A model generated the notes under the pieces. The model did not search any database. It worked only from the letters and a program-made list of their open reading frames with translations, and was not told where the DNA came from. The translations under genes and the position numbers were made by a program. Positions 18,020 through 26,857 of a stretch of DNA of 44,988 nucleotides are shown piece after piece (positions within the stretch are counted from its first letter, which is position 1; every line of letters starts with the position of its first letter). Source of the stretch: Caldatribacterium sp964426875. Lineage in GTDB: Bacteria; Atribacterota; Atribacteria; Atribacterales; Caldatribacteriaceae. Location of the stretch: positions 1 to 44,988 of the forward strand of contig CAYRSB010000018.1 in the NCBI GenBank assembly GCA_964426875.1. The letters are read 5' to 3'.

Positions 18020-18834
18020 AGCCGAAAACTCTTGGTATCATGGATTCGGGTATCGGAGGATTCAGCGTGGTTCTTACCGTGCAAGAATTCTTTCCGCACA
18101 GTCACATTGTGTACTTTGCCGACCCCCTTCATTTTCCCTATGGTGAGAAAACCAAGGAAGAGCTTCTCCCCGTCGTCCAACCCGTTTTTGATTTTTTGGT
18201 CCACGGCGTGGGTGTGGAGGCGTTGCTTGTGGCCTGTGGGACGGTGAGTTCCATGATTCTTCCCGAGCTTTGGGGAAAGTATCCTGTCCCCCTTGTGGGT
18301 ATTGTGGAACCGGCCTGTAAAGAGGCACTCCGGATTATTCCTAAGGGGACGATCGGCGTTTTAGCTACCCGAGCTACCATCAGGGTGGGTGCCTTTCGTC
18401 GGATGCTCAACGAGCTTCGTCCCGGAGTGGAAGTTCTTGAAGAGGCCTGGCCTGAATTCATAGAGGCGGTAGAGAGGGGGAATTTCGATACATCTTTTTG
18501 GAGAACTTGGACGAGGACACAATTTGAGAGGTTTTATGAGAAAGGGGTACGGGGACTCATTATGGGTTGTACCCATTTTGCCCTTATAAGTTCTTTCTTT
18601 GAGGAGGTAGCCTTGGGACTTTTCCCCATTGTCAATCCTGCCTCAAGCTGTGCCCGAGAGGCAAGGAATCTTTTAGGGGAGGAGAAAGGGGAGGAGTCTG
18701 GATCCTTGACTGTTTTCGTACGGGGAGACAGGGATGCTTTTGCCGATACCATCCGCAAGTTTCGCCTCCCCTTTAACGGGGAAATACGTTCCTTTTGTGA
18801 CGTTCATGGGTGGGTGGCCCATGTCCGAGATTGA
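18016..18834 (+). CDS. murI: Glutamate racemase (Asp/Glu racemase family) with a non-canonical first cysteine loop
   Basis: 272 residues. The opening GIMDSGIGGFSVVLTV, the PYGEKTKEEL loop and MGCTHFALI with the second catalytic Cys match glutamate racemase, which makes D-glutamate for peptidoglycan. The first catalytic cysteine loop reads ACGTVSS, where the family almost always has ACNTAS, so the Asn that contacts the substrate is Gly here. The cysteine itself is present. The TTG start overlaps the pyrG stop (TTGA) and the end overlaps ispE by 14 bases. Activity on glutamate is likely from family and gene context, but altered specificity is possible. Confidence 0.82.
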   Translation: MKPKTLGIMDSGIGGFSVVLTVQEFFPHSHIVYFADPLHFPYGEKTKEELLPVVQPVFDFLVHGVGVEALLVACGTVSSMILPELWGKYPVPLVGIVEPACKEALRIIPKGTIGVLATRATIRVGAFRRMLNELRPGVEVLEEAWPEFIEAVERGNFDTSFWRTWTRTQFERFYEKGVRGLIMGCTHFALISSFFEEVALGLFPIVNPASSCAREARNLLGEEKGEESGSLTVFVRGDRDAFADTIRKFRLPFNGEIRSFCDVHGWVAHVRD

Positions 18835-19738
18835 GGGGAAGACTTATCTTTTTCACTCCTATGCCAAAATCAACTGGTTTTTATCCATTGAGGGGCTTCG
18901 TCCCGATGGATACCACAACATCGTGTCTCTCATGCAGCAGATTGAACTCTACGACGAGATGTACCTTTCTCTTTCCTCCGAGGATTCTTTTACCTGTAAC
19001 TATGCCATCCCTCTGGGGGAAGACAGTCTCCTGTGGCGGACGTTGGCGGCCCTCAGGGAGACCTTTCCAAGGCTTCGCCAATTCCACTTTGCCATCAGGG
19101 TGAAGAAGGTTATTCCCCCGGGAGGAGGATTGGGGGGAGCAAGCAGTAATGTGGCGACTCTCTTGCGTTTTCTCCCTACTTTGGGAGGCTATTCTCCTTC
19201 TCTTGAGGAGACGCTTCCTGTCGCCCTCTCTCTGGGTTCGGACATCCCCTTTTTTTTGAGGGGTGTTCCCTTTGCTCTTGTTGAGGGTAGGGGGGAGCGG
19301 GTAGTACCCCTTTCCTTTTCTCCCCACCGTTTTTTGGTGCTTCTTTTTCCGTCTTTTCCCATTTCCACCTCTTTGGCCTATAAGAAGTGGGACGAGAAGA
19401 AAGCTTTAGGTTTCTGCTCGAAGAGCCCAGCACGAGAGCTCCTGAGAGATTTTCTTGAAAGAGGAGATCCCGAGAGTGTGGAGAGGGTGGTGTGGAATGA
19501 CTTTGAGACGGTACTTTTTGAGGTCTATCCTCTTTTGAAGAAGTATCGAGATATGCTTTTAGAGCTGGGGTGTAAGCAAGCCTTTCTCACCGGGAGTGGC
19601 TCAACCTTGGTGGGAGTAGTAAGGGAGCCTAAGGAGGGCGAGCGTATAGTGGAAAGTCTTCGAAAGGCAGGGATTCAGGCGCTTTGTACTGCGACCCGTT
19701 GCCTTCAAGGAGGGAGTCAAACATGCCCGATGCTGTGA
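18821..19738 (+). CDS. ispE: 4-diphosphocytidyl-2-C-methyl-D-erythritol kinase
   Basis: About 305 residues. GHMP-kinase features are SYAKINWFLSIEGLRPDGYHNIVS at the N-terminus, the ATP-binding PPGGGLGGASSNVA loop, LGSDIPFFLRG and the closing LTGSGSTLVGVV. The enzyme phosphorylates CDP-methylerythritol in the MEP isoprenoid pathway. The frame is open from 18734, but conserved sequence begins just after ATG 18821, which I take as the start. The gene overlaps murI by 14 bases and the following nucleotidyltransferase by 16 bases. IspD and IspF are not in this window. Confidence 0.93.
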   Translation: MSEIEGKTYLFHSYAKINWFLSIEGLRPDGYHNIVSLMQQIELYDEMYLSLSSEDSFTCNYAIPLGEDSLLWRTLAALRETFPRLRQFHFAIRVKKVIPPGGGLGGASSNVATLLRFLPTLGGYSPSLEETLPVALSLGSDIPFFLRGVPFALVEGRGERVVPLSFSPHRFLVLLFPSFPISTSLAYKKWDEKKALGFCSKSPARELLRDFLERGDPESVERVVWNDFETVLFEVYPLLKKYRDMLLELGCKQAFLTGSGSTLVGVVREPKEGERIVESLRKAGIQALCTATRCLQGGSQTCPML

Positions 19739-20475
19739 TTCTTGCCGGGGGTAGCCAGGAAGGGGAAATCGAGAAAAAATTTGGTGTTCTTAACCGTGCC
19801 CTTCTTGTCATTCGGGGGAAGTTTATGGTAGAGTATGTTATAGAAGCCCTCAAGAATACGTCCTCGATTGGAAGAGTAATCGTTGTTGGTCCAGTTGATG
19901 TGCTCCGGGCAAGGATTGGAAATAAAGTCGACGCGGTGGTTCCGCCAGGAGAGGATCCTTTCGAGAGCACCTTGCAGGGTCTTAAGGCTTTGGGGGTTCA
20001 TGAAAAGGTCCTTGTTGCTACAAGTGACTTGCCGCTTTTGCGAAGCGAAATGATAAGTGATTTCTTTGCCCGGTGTGAGGAAACAAAGGCCGATTTCTAC
20101 TATCCCATTGTTCGCAAGGAGGTCTACCAGGCCAAAATCGGAGAGGGGAAGAGGACATTCGTTCGTGTTAAGGAGGGGTGTTTCACTGGCGGGAATTTGC
20201 TCTTCTTAGACCCAAAGGTTGTTGAGGCAAAGAGTGACTGGATTGCGCGTATTGTGGCGAACCGAAAAAATCCGCTGGCCATCGCTCGACTCCTGGGAAT
20301 GAAAGTAATCTTGAAGTTTCTTTTCCGACGTCTCTCCATTCGGGATGTGGAAGAGAGGGTAGAGAAGGTACTGGGGATGAGGGGTCGGGCCATCATTACT
20401 CCCTATGCTGAAATTGGTTTTGACGTCGATCGCCCCGAACACGTCTCCATGGCTGAAAAGCTTCTGAGTGAATGA
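19723..20475 (+). CDS. Nucleotidyltransferase family protein (MobA-like NTP transferase)
   Basis: 250 residues beginning MPDAVILAGG, the opening strand and loop of NTP-transferase folds, followed by KFMVEYVIEAL, IGRVIVVGP and LVATSDLPLL (the metal-binding Asp region). The C-terminal ~80 residues carry KFLFRRLSIRDVEERV and a closing FDVDRPEH motif, typical of bacterial MobA-like proteins of unknown substrate. The Gly-rich loop lacks the R..G..K consensus of IspD or MobA, so I do not call it either, although it follows ispE. AAGGAGGG at 19708-19715 supports ATG 19723, inside the end of ispE. A role in activating a sugar, lipid or cofactor precursor with a nucleotide is possible. Confidence 0.8.
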   Translation: MPDAVILAGGSQEGEIEKKFGVLNRALLVIRGKFMVEYVIEALKNTSSIGRVIVVGPVDVLRARIGNKVDAVVPPGEDPFESTLQGLKALGVHEKVLVATSDLPLLRSEMISDFFARCEETKADFYYPIVRKEVYQAKIGEGKRTFVRVKEGCFTGGNLLFLDPKVVEAKSDWIARIVANRKNPLAIARLLGMKVILKFLFRRLSIRDVEERVEKVLGMRGRAIITPYAEIGFDVDRPEHVSMAEKLLSE

Positions 20476-20498
20476 GTACAAGGTAAGAGGAGGTTTGT

Positions 20499-21836
20499 AT
20501 GGTGACTGAGAACAATCACATCGACATTGTGGCGGAGGAAAGAGAGCAGGAACAAAAAGTCGAAGTTCCCCAATATAGCTTGGCCGAGCTCAAGAGAAAG
20601 ACGGGGAGTGAACTGGCCGAGATTGCTCAAAACCTCGGTATATCCGGGTACAGCCGTAAAAAGAAGAACGACCTGATCTTTGAAATCCTCAAAAAGGGAG
20701 CCGAGGCAAAGGGGTACCTTTTCAGCGAGGGGATTCTTGAGATCACCCCGGAAGGGTACGGATTTCTCCGCACGTCGGATGATTTCTCTCCCAGCGAGAA
20801 CGACGTGTATGTGTCTCCCTCCCAGATTAAGCGCTTTGGCCTGAGCAGTGGTGATAAGGTTGCCGGGCAGGTTCGCCCACCGAAAGAGGGGGAGCGGTAT
20901 TACGCCCTTTTGCGTATCGAGGCCATAAATGATGAGGACCCAGAGCAGGCCAAGAAGCGCCCTCTCTTTGAGAATCTCACCCCTGTCTTCCCCAATAAAC
21001 AGTACGTTCTTGAAACGACTCCCGATGAAATCGCCACCCGAATCATCGATATCTTTGTGCCCATCGGGAAGGGACAAAGAGGCCTTATCGTGGCTCCTCC
21101 CAAAGCGGGTAAGACCATTCTCCTTGAGAAGATTGCCAACGGTATCACCACCAATTATCCCGATGTGGTTCTCCTTGTTCTCCTTATCGACGAGCGCCCG
21201 GAAGAAGTCACCCAGATGGAGCGCTCCGTCAAAGGGCAGGTCATTGCTTCAACTTTTGACCAGAAACCGGAAAACCACATCCGGGTGGCCGAACTCACAC
21301 TGGAGCGGGCCAAGAGATTGGTCGAGGAGGGGAAGGACGTGGTGATTCTCCTTGATAGTATCACCCGCCTTGCCCGAACCAACAACCTTGTTGTCCCTAC
21401 GACCGGGAAGACCCTTTCGGGGGGCATCGATTCTTCAGCCCTTCACTGGCCGAAGAGATTCTTTGGGGCGGCTCGGAATATTGAAGAAGGGGGAAGCCTG
21501 ACGATCGTTGCCACGGCCCTCATCGATACCGGTTCCCGGATGGATGAAGTCATTTATGAGGAGTTTAAAGGGACCGGCAACATGGAACTCCATCTCAGCC
21601 GGGCTTTAGCGGAAAGCCGTGTTTTCCCCGCCATCGATATTCACCGCTCGGGAACCCGCCGGGAAGAGCTCCTCCTCAAAAAAGAAGACCTGGAGAGAAT
21701 CTGGATGCTTCGTCGGCTCCTTGCCAACGTCGACCCTCAGGAAGCGACACAAATGGTGATCGAGCGCATGAGGAATACCCGCTCTAATCGGGAATTCTTG
21801 AAGATCATCGACCAAGTCCTGAAAACTTCCCGATAA
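20499..21836 (+). CDS. rho: Transcription termination factor Rho
   Basis: 445 residues. Domains in order: the Rho_N helical domain (about 25-65, LAELKRKTGSELAEIAQNLG); the cold-shock-like primary RNA site (about 70-150, ILEITPEGYGFLR); and the RecA-type hexameric motor with Walker A APPKAGKTILLEKIA, a Walker B at VILLDSITRLAR, and the ring-surface sequence SGGIDSSALHWPKRFF. It terminates untranslated RNAs and is relevant here because several gene ends lack intrinsic terminators. Start is ATG 20499 with GAGGAGG upstream. The gene is followed by a separate promoter for cspA. Confidence 0.98.
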   Translation: MVTENNHIDIVAEEREQEQKVEVPQYSLAELKRKTGSELAEIAQNLGISGYSRKKKNDLIFEILKKGAEAKGYLFSEGILEITPEGYGFLRTSDDFSPSENDVYVSPSQIKRFGLSSGDKVAGQVRPPKEGERYYALLRIEAINDEDPEQAKKRPLFENLTPVFPNKQYVLETTPDEIATRIIDIFVPIGKGQRGLIVAPPKAGKTILLEKIANGITTNYPDVVLLVLLIDERPEEVTQMERSVKGQVIASTFDQKPENHIRVAELTLERAKRLVEEGKDVVILLDSITRLARTNNLVVPTTGKTLSGGIDSSALHWPKRFFGAARNIEEGGSLTIVATALIDTGSRMDEVIYEEFKGTGNMELHLSRALAESRVFPAIDIHRSGTRREELLLKKEDLERIWMLRRLLANVDPQEATQMVIERMRNTRSNREFLKIIDQVLKTSR

Positions 21837-21853
21837 ATATTTTTCCCCTGCTC

Positions 21854-21882
21854 TTGACAAGGGATGAACTCGGTGATACTCT
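21854..21882 (+). promoter_or_regulatory. Promoter of cspA-like gene
   Basis: A perfect TTGACA at 21854-21859 and TACTCT at 21877-21882 are 17 bases apart, and a TGA directly before the -10 gives an extended -10. The predicted start near 21889 falls at the beginning of a 16-base perfect palindrome (21889-21904), so the mRNA would begin with a hairpin. Confidence 0.85.
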
Positions 21883-21888
21883 AAGCAC

Positions 21889-21904
21889 ACGCTTGCGCAA
21901 GCGT
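21889..21904 (+). repeat. 16-base perfect palindrome at the predicted cspA transcription start
   Basis: ACGCTTGC and its reverse complement abut without a spacer. Placed right at the predicted +1, it could be an operator or, in RNA, a short 5' hairpin (with a few central bases unpaired) that protects or regulates the cold-shock transcript. Confidence 0.6.
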
Positions 21905-21936
21905 AAAGTTTACGAAAATTGAGGAGGCTCAATTCA

Positions 21937-22137
21937 ATGGCAACTGGAAAAGTCAAATGGTTCAGCACCACCAAAGGTTACGGGTTCATCTCTTCCGACC
22001 AGGGTGGTGACGTGTTTGTGCATTACACGGCAATCGAAGGAAACGGCTTCAAGACTCTCGAAGAGGGTCAGTCTGTAGAATTCGACGTCCAGCAAGGGTC
22101 AAAAGGCCCTCAGGCTGTGCGGGTAAGAAGAATATAG
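21937..22137 (+). CDS. cspA: Cold-shock domain protein
   Basis: 66 residues, a single cold-shock domain. RNP1 is visible as KGYGFIS and RNP2 as DVFVHYTAI, after the usual GKVKWF opening. Such proteins bind single-stranded RNA or DNA and act as RNA chaperones. GAGGAGG at 21921-21927 is nine bases before the ATG. It is a monocistronic unit with its own strong promoter and intrinsic terminator, so it is probably highly expressed. The ~48-base leader is much shorter than the long thermosensing leader of E. coli cspA. Confidence 0.96.
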   Translation: MATGKVKWFSTTKGYGFISSDQGGDVFVHYTAIEGNGFKTLEEGQSVEFDVQQGSKGPQAVRVRRI

Positions 22138-22162
22138 AGAGTACTTCTTTACCCCTGAAACC

Positions 22163-22197
22163 AAAGCCCGCCAGTTTCCTGGCGGGCTTTTCTTTTT
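22163..22197 (+). terminator. Intrinsic terminator of cspA
   Basis: A perfect 12-bp stem (22163-22174 with 22179-22190), TTTC loop and a T-rich tail to 22197. The T tail runs directly into the -35 box of the rpmE promoter. Confidence 0.95.
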
Positions 22198-22224
22198 GAC
22201 ACCCCCTATGGCCCATGCTATAAT
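22196..22224 (+). promoter_or_regulatory. Consensus promoter of rpmE-thyX-DUF1385-prfA operon
   Basis: TTGACA (22196-22201) and TATAAT (22219-22224) are both perfect, with a 17-base spacer and a TGC before the -10. This is a complete extended consensus, so transcription should be very strong. The -35 box overlaps the T tract of the cspA terminator by two bases. Confidence 0.93.
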
Positions 22225-22258
22225 TATTCCCACTTTTGGAGCGATGAGGTGATCGGTA

Positions 22259-22465
22259 GTGAAAAAGGGGATTCATCCTGAATATGCCGAGACAAGAATC
22301 GTCTGTGCCTGCGGGAATACTTTTGTCACAAGGTCCACCAAGTTTCCCGAAATACGGGTGGAAATCTGTGCTAAGTGCCATCCTTTCTTCACCGGGCAAC
22401 AGAAGCTTGTGGATACTACCGGAAGGGTGGAGAAGTTCCGAAGCAAGTATGGGGACAGTTACTGA
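22259..22465 (+). CDS. rpmE: 50S ribosomal protein L31
   Basis: 68 residues, start GTG 22259 with GAGGTGATC just upstream. It begins MKKGIHPEY and keeps the four cysteines of the zinc-binding form (VCACGN and ICAKCHPFFTG), so it is the C+ type of L31. It ends with the usual GRVEKFRSKYG. It binds the large subunit near the central protuberance. The position after rho and before prfA is a common bacterial arrangement. Confidence 0.97.
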   Translation: MKKGIHPEYAETRIVCACGNTFVTRSTKFPEIRVEICAKCHPFFTGQQKLVDTTGRVEKFRSKYGDSY

Positions 22466-22482
22466 TTGGGTCCCCACGACTA

Positions 22483-23111
<629 letters not shown>

Positions 23112-23139
<28 letters not shown>

Positions 23140-24032
23140 AGGAAAAAGATACAGTCTGTGAGGTAGGGGGGCAAGCCCTTATCGAGGGGGTCATGATGCG
23201 GAGTCCCTATCGTCTGGCCATGGCGGTGCGCCGACCAGATGGAACCATAGCCCTTGAAGTGCGGAGAGGAATCCCCCTCAGTCGCCGGAATTCTTTCTTT
23301 TCCCTCCCAATCGTTCGGGGAGTGGTGGGTCTTGTGGATTCCCTCGTTGTGGGGTTGCAAGCCCTCTCTTACTCGGCTCAGGTGGCCTTAGATGAAGAAT
23401 CGAAGCTTAGTGGCTTCGACCTGAGCATGGCCATACTGCTTGCCCTGGGTCTTTTTGCCGGACTTTTTGTCGCTCTTCCCACCTTTTTGACTTCCTTAGT
23501 GGATCGTTTCATCCACTCCACCGTTGTGTACAACCTGGTGGAGGGGGGTATAAGGGTGGGGATTTTTCTGGTCTATCTCTTTGTTATTTCACAGATACGA
23601 GATATTCGCCGGGTTTTCGAGTACCATGGTGCGGAGCACAAGGCCATTTTTACCTTCGAGCAAGGGGAGGAGCTCACCCCAGAAAATGCCGCTAAGTTCA
23701 CCACCCGTCATCCCCGGTGCGGTACGAACTGGCTTCTCACAGTCATGGTGGTGAGTATCTTTGTCTTTTCCTTTCTGGGGAGGCCAGGAATCGTAACCCG
23801 CATTGTGAGCCGACTCCTTGTGATACCTTTGGTAGCCGGCCTGGCTTACGAAGCCATAAAATTCCTTTCCCGTCATCGAAGTAGTCCAGTTGCTCGTGTC
23901 TTGAGCCTTCCGGGTCTCTGGCTCCAGTCCATCACGACCCGAGAGCCGGATGCCTCTCAACTTGAGGTGGCTTTTGCTGCCCTTCGGGGAAGTCTTGGGG
24001 AGGAAGTGCTTTCATGTGGCGAGAAAAAATAG
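23112..24032 (+). CDS. DUF1385 family membrane protein
   Basis: About 306 residues. The family hallmarks are VGGQALIEGVMMR near the start, FEYHGAEHKAIFTFE in the middle and the TRHPRCGTNWLL segment. Roughly four membrane helices lie between residues 90 and 245. Its function is not established in any organism known to me, but it is often found next to prfA. GTG 23091 is in frame, but GGAGGGAG at 23097-23104 lies seven bases before TTG 23112, which I prefer; the gene then overlaps thyX by 28 bases. It also overlaps prfA by 19 bases, so the whole run is translationally coupled. Confidence 0.9.
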
Positions 24033-25084
24033 AAGCCATTGTGAGGCAATACCGGGAACTCACTGAAAAAATGGCCCGTCCAGAAATCATCCAGGACATT
24101 ACCCGCTACAGGGATTACGCTCAAACCCTTTCCGAGATTGAACCGATTGTGGAGAAGTATGAGGAGTACGAGCGGGTGGGCAAAGAGCTTGAAGAAGATC
24201 GAGCACTTTTTCGGGGAGAAAGCGATCCGGAGCTCCGGGAGCTCCTTGAGGAGGAGATTGAGCGTCTCAAGGAAAAACAGGCCCGACTTGAAGAAGAGCT
24301 CAAGCTCATGCTCCTTCCCAAGGACCCTCGGGATGAGAGGAGTACCTTGGTGGAAATCCGGGCCGGGACAGGAGGAGAGGAGGCGGCCCTCTTTGTGGCC
24401 GATCTCTTCCGTATGTACTCCCGTTTTGCCGAGCGCCACGGCTTTACCATTGAGGTTATGGATGCAAGCCCCACGGAGCTTGGGGGTTTCAAGGAAATCA
24501 TCTTTGCCGTAGAGGGCAAGGGAGCATACAGTAAGTTCAAGTTCGAAAGTGGAGTACACCGCGTCCAGAGGGTTCCTATCACCGAGGCCGGTGGCCGCAT
24601 CCATACCTCCACTGCTACCGTGGCCGTTTTGCCGGAGGCCGACGAGGTAGAGGTTGTCATCCGTCCTGAGGACATCAGGGTAGACGTTTTTCGTTCCTCT
24701 GGTCCCGGAGGGCAAAGTGTGAATACCACCGATTCGGCAGTCAGGATAACACACCTGCCCACCGGCCTTGTAGTTACCTGTCAAGATGAGAAATCCCAGC
24801 ACAAGAACAAAGCGAAAGCCCTCCGCATTCTCAGGGCCCGGTTGCTTGACCTCGAGCGGAGGACCCAGAAAGAAGCCATTGATCGGGAGAGGCGAGCCCA
24901 AATCGGTACAGGGGAACGCAGTGAACGCATTCGTACGTACAACTTTCCCCAAAACCGGGTGACGGACCATCGCATCAACCTTACCCTGTATCGTCTTGAG
25001 TCCGTCCTCGAGGGAGATCTCGATGAGATCGTCGAAGCCCTGGCTTCAGAAGAACGGGCAAGGATGCTTGAGAAGGTCGGGTAA
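24014..25084 (+). CDS. prfA: Peptide chain release factor 1
   Basis: 356 residues, the usual RF1 length. The GGQ catalytic loop (GPGGQSVNTTDSAVRI) is the one that PrmC methylates. The N-terminal coiled coil and the TSTATVAVLPE segment of the RF1 group are also present. It recognises UAA and UAG codons and releases the peptide. The ATG lies within the end of the DUF1385 gene, and prmC starts one base after its stop, so the release factor and its modifying enzyme are made together. Confidence 0.97.
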   Translation: MWREKIEAIVRQYRELTEKMARPEIIQDITRYRDYAQTLSEIEPIVEKYEEYERVGKELEEDRALFRGESDPELRELLEEEIERLKEKQARLEEELKLMLLPKDPRDERSTLVEIRAGTGGEEAALFVADLFRMYSRFAERHGFTIEVMDASPTELGGFKEIIFAVEGKGAYSKFKFESGVHRVQRVPITEAGGRIHTSTATVAVLPEADEVEVVIRPEDIRVDVFRSSGPGGQSVNTTDSAVRITHLPTGLVVTCQDEKSQHKNKAKALRILRARLLDLERRTQKEAIDRERRAQIGTGERSERIRTYNFPQNRVTDHRINLTLYRLESVLEGDLDEIVEALASEERARMLEKVG

Positions 25085-25085
25085 C

Positions 25086-25979
25086 GTGACGGTTAAAGAC
25101 CTCTTTCAGCGTGCGGTGAAGACCCTCCGAGGAAAGGGCTTTTCTTCTCCGAACAGGGAGGCTCGCTGTCTCCTGGCCAAGCTTTTGTTCACTTCTCCAT
25201 CCCGGGTGTATCTCTTCTGGGATCGGGAGATGGACGAACAAACGGAACAAGCCCTGGAGGGTCTCCTTGCCAAACGACTTGAAGGGGTTCCCCTGCAGTA
25301 TGTTTTGGGGGAATGGGAGTTTTTCTCCTTGCCCTTCAAGATTGAGCCAGGAGTTTTCATTCCCCGGCTGGACACCGAAGCCTGGCTTGAAGAGGCTATG
25401 GTTCTTCTGCGTTTTCTCCAGGGAAAGAGGGAGCAGGTTGTGGTGTGTGACGTTTGTTGTGGAAGTGGGGTGATAGGTCTCTCGTGTGCCTTTTTCCTGC
25501 CACGGCTTTTGGTATACGGAGTGGATATTTCTGAAAAAGCCATTCGTCTCGCTCGGGAAAATGCAACGATCCTTGGACTTCAGGACCAGGTTCGGTTCTT
25601 TTGTGGAGACCTTTTTGTTCCTCTTGAGCCCCTTTCCCTGCAGTTTGACGTCATACTGGCCAACCCTCCCTACGTACCCGAGGGGGAGTGGGAGAAGCTT
25701 GAAAAGGAGATTTGTCTCTTTGAGCCCCGGGAAGCACTCCTTGGAGGGCCTGATGGACTTTCGGTGGTCCGAAGAATTGTGGAGGAAGGAAAATCCTTTC
25801 TCCGGGAGGGAGGATTCCTCTTTGTGGAACACGATCCTTCTCAAGAGGAGGCCCTTCGGGCTTTGGCCGAAAGACACGGTCTTTTGTACGTTCGTGCCCT
25901 GAAGGACTATACCCACAAGGTGCGGGCAAGTGTCTTGCAAAAGGGGAGGGAGATGGGTGCGAATTCTTGTGGGATGTGA
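25086..25979 (+). CDS. prmC: Release factor glutamine N5-methyltransferase
   Basis: 297 residues from GTG 25086. The AdoMet motif is VCDVCCGSGVIG, and the substrate motif NPPY is present in ILANPPYVPE. The N-terminal helical domain with EARCLLAKLLF and the VLGEWEFF segment are typical of PrmC. It methylates the glutamine of the GGQ motif in release factors. The frame is open from 24996, but that part overlaps the C-terminus of prfA, so I start after the prfA stop. It overlaps rpiB by 23 bases. Confidence 0.95.
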   Translation: MTVKDLFQRAVKTLRGKGFSSPNREARCLLAKLLFTSPSRVYLFWDREMDEQTEQALEGLLAKRLEGVPLQYVLGEWEFFSLPFKIEPGVFIPRLDTEAWLEEAMVLLRFLQGKREQVVVCDVCCGSGVIGLSCAFFLPRLLVYGVDISEKAIRLARENATILGLQDQVRFFCGDLFVPLEPLSLQFDVILANPPYVPEGEWEKLEKEICLFEPREALLGGPDGLSVVRRIVEEGKSFLREGGFLFVEHDPSQEEALRALAERHGLLYVRALKDYTHKVRASVLQKGREMGANSCGM

Positions 25980-26409
25980 CCACGCTGGCTTCCATCTCAA
26001 GGAAGACCTCAAGGAGTATCTTCTTTCCTTGGGACATGAGGTTGAGGACTACGGAGTGCACAGTGACGACCTGGCTGACTATCCCGATGTGGCCTTCCGG
26101 GTTGCGGAGGATGTAGTTTCGGGGAAAGGAGATAGGGGAATTCTTATCTGCGGAACGGGGGTCGGCATGTCCATCGCGGCCAATAAGGTCCGGGGGGTTA
26201 GGGCAGCCCTGTGCCACGACGTCTTTTCGGCCCGGGCTTCTCGAGAGCACAACAATGCCAACATCCTCACCATGGGGGAACGGGTAATCGGTAGAGGTCT
26301 TGCCCGAGAAATCGTCCGGGCGTGGCTGGAGAGCGAGTTTGTGGGGGACCGACATGCCCGAAGGATTGCCAAAATCACAGCCTACGAAGAGCGAAAGAGT
26401 TCGTCCTGA
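25957..26409 (+). CDS. rpiB: Ribose-5-phosphate isomerase B
   Basis: 150 residues from GTG 25957, with GGGGAGGG at 25943-25950. The RpiB/LacAB signatures are GCDHAGFHLKEDL, ICGTGVGMSIAANK (with the catalytic Cys) and REHNNANILTMG. It interconverts ribose 5-phosphate and ribulose 5-phosphate, or related aldose and ketose phosphates. Its placement after prmC is common in bacteria. It may serve the pentoses entering through the xylulokinase at 13071. The start overlaps prmC and the end overlaps the deaminase gene. Confidence 0.95.
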   Translation: MRILVGCDHAGFHLKEDLKEYLLSLGHEVEDYGVHSDDLADYPDVAFRVAEDVVSGKGDRGILICGTGVGMSIAANKVRGVRAALCHDVFSARASREHNNANILTMGERVIGRGLAREIVRAWLESEFVGDRHARRIAKITAYEERKSSS

Positions 26410-26857
26410 GTGGGACGAGTACTTCATGGCCATTGCCCACCTTGTGGCCACCCGTTCCACCTGTATCCGTCGTCAGGTAGGAGCAGTTTTGGTGAGGGAA
26501 AAACGAATCCTCGCCACCGGCTACAACGGAGCCCCAAGCGGCATAGTCCACTGTACCGAGGAGATCTGCCTCCGAAGGCTGAGCAACGTCCCTTCCGGGC
26601 AAATGCACGAACTCTGCCGGGGGCTTCATGCCGAGCAGAATGTCATCATTCAGGCTGCCCTCCATGGGGTGAGTACCAAGGGTTCCACTCTCTATTGTAC
26701 CCACAAACCCTGCATTCTCTGTGTGAAGATGCTCATCAATGCCGGTATTGCTCGCATAGTGTACGAGAATCCCTATCCCGACCCTCTGGCTGAAGCGCTC
26801 CTTGAAGAGGCAGGGATTGAGCTCTGTTCTTTTGGAGGCAACAGCAATGATACGTGA
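26354..26857 (+). CDS. Deoxycytidylate (dCMP) deaminase family protein
   Basis: About 167 residues. The zinc motif of cytidine/deoxycytidylate deaminases is complete: GLHAEQNVI supplies His and the catalytic Glu, and PCILCVKM supplies two Cys. RPEWDEYFMAIAHLVA and GAVLVREKRILATGYNGAP are typical of the dCMP deaminase/ComEB group. It should deaminate dCMP to dUMP, the substrate of ThyX encoded nearby. ATG 26354 has a GGGGGA sequence upstream and overlaps rpiB by 56 bases. A shorter start is possible, since the conserved part begins about 15 residues later. Confidence 0.92.
   Translation: MPEGLPKSQPTKSERVRPEWDEYFMAIAHLVATRSTCIRRQVGAVLVREKRILATGYNGAPSGIVHCTEEICLRRLSNVPSGQMHELCRGLHAEQNVIIQAALHGVSTKGSTLYCTHKPCILCVKMLINAGIARIVYENPYPDPLAEALLEEAGIELCSFGGNSNDT

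Noticed and set aside
19723..20475. IspD (MEP cytidylyltransferase) because it follows ispE
   Set aside because: The glycine-rich loop lacks the R..G..K consensus and the C-terminal part is of another type, so only a MobA-like family call is supported.
24121..24762. 213-codon minus-strand frame within prfA
   Set aside because: Ser/Arg-rich shadow of a charged coiled-coil gene.
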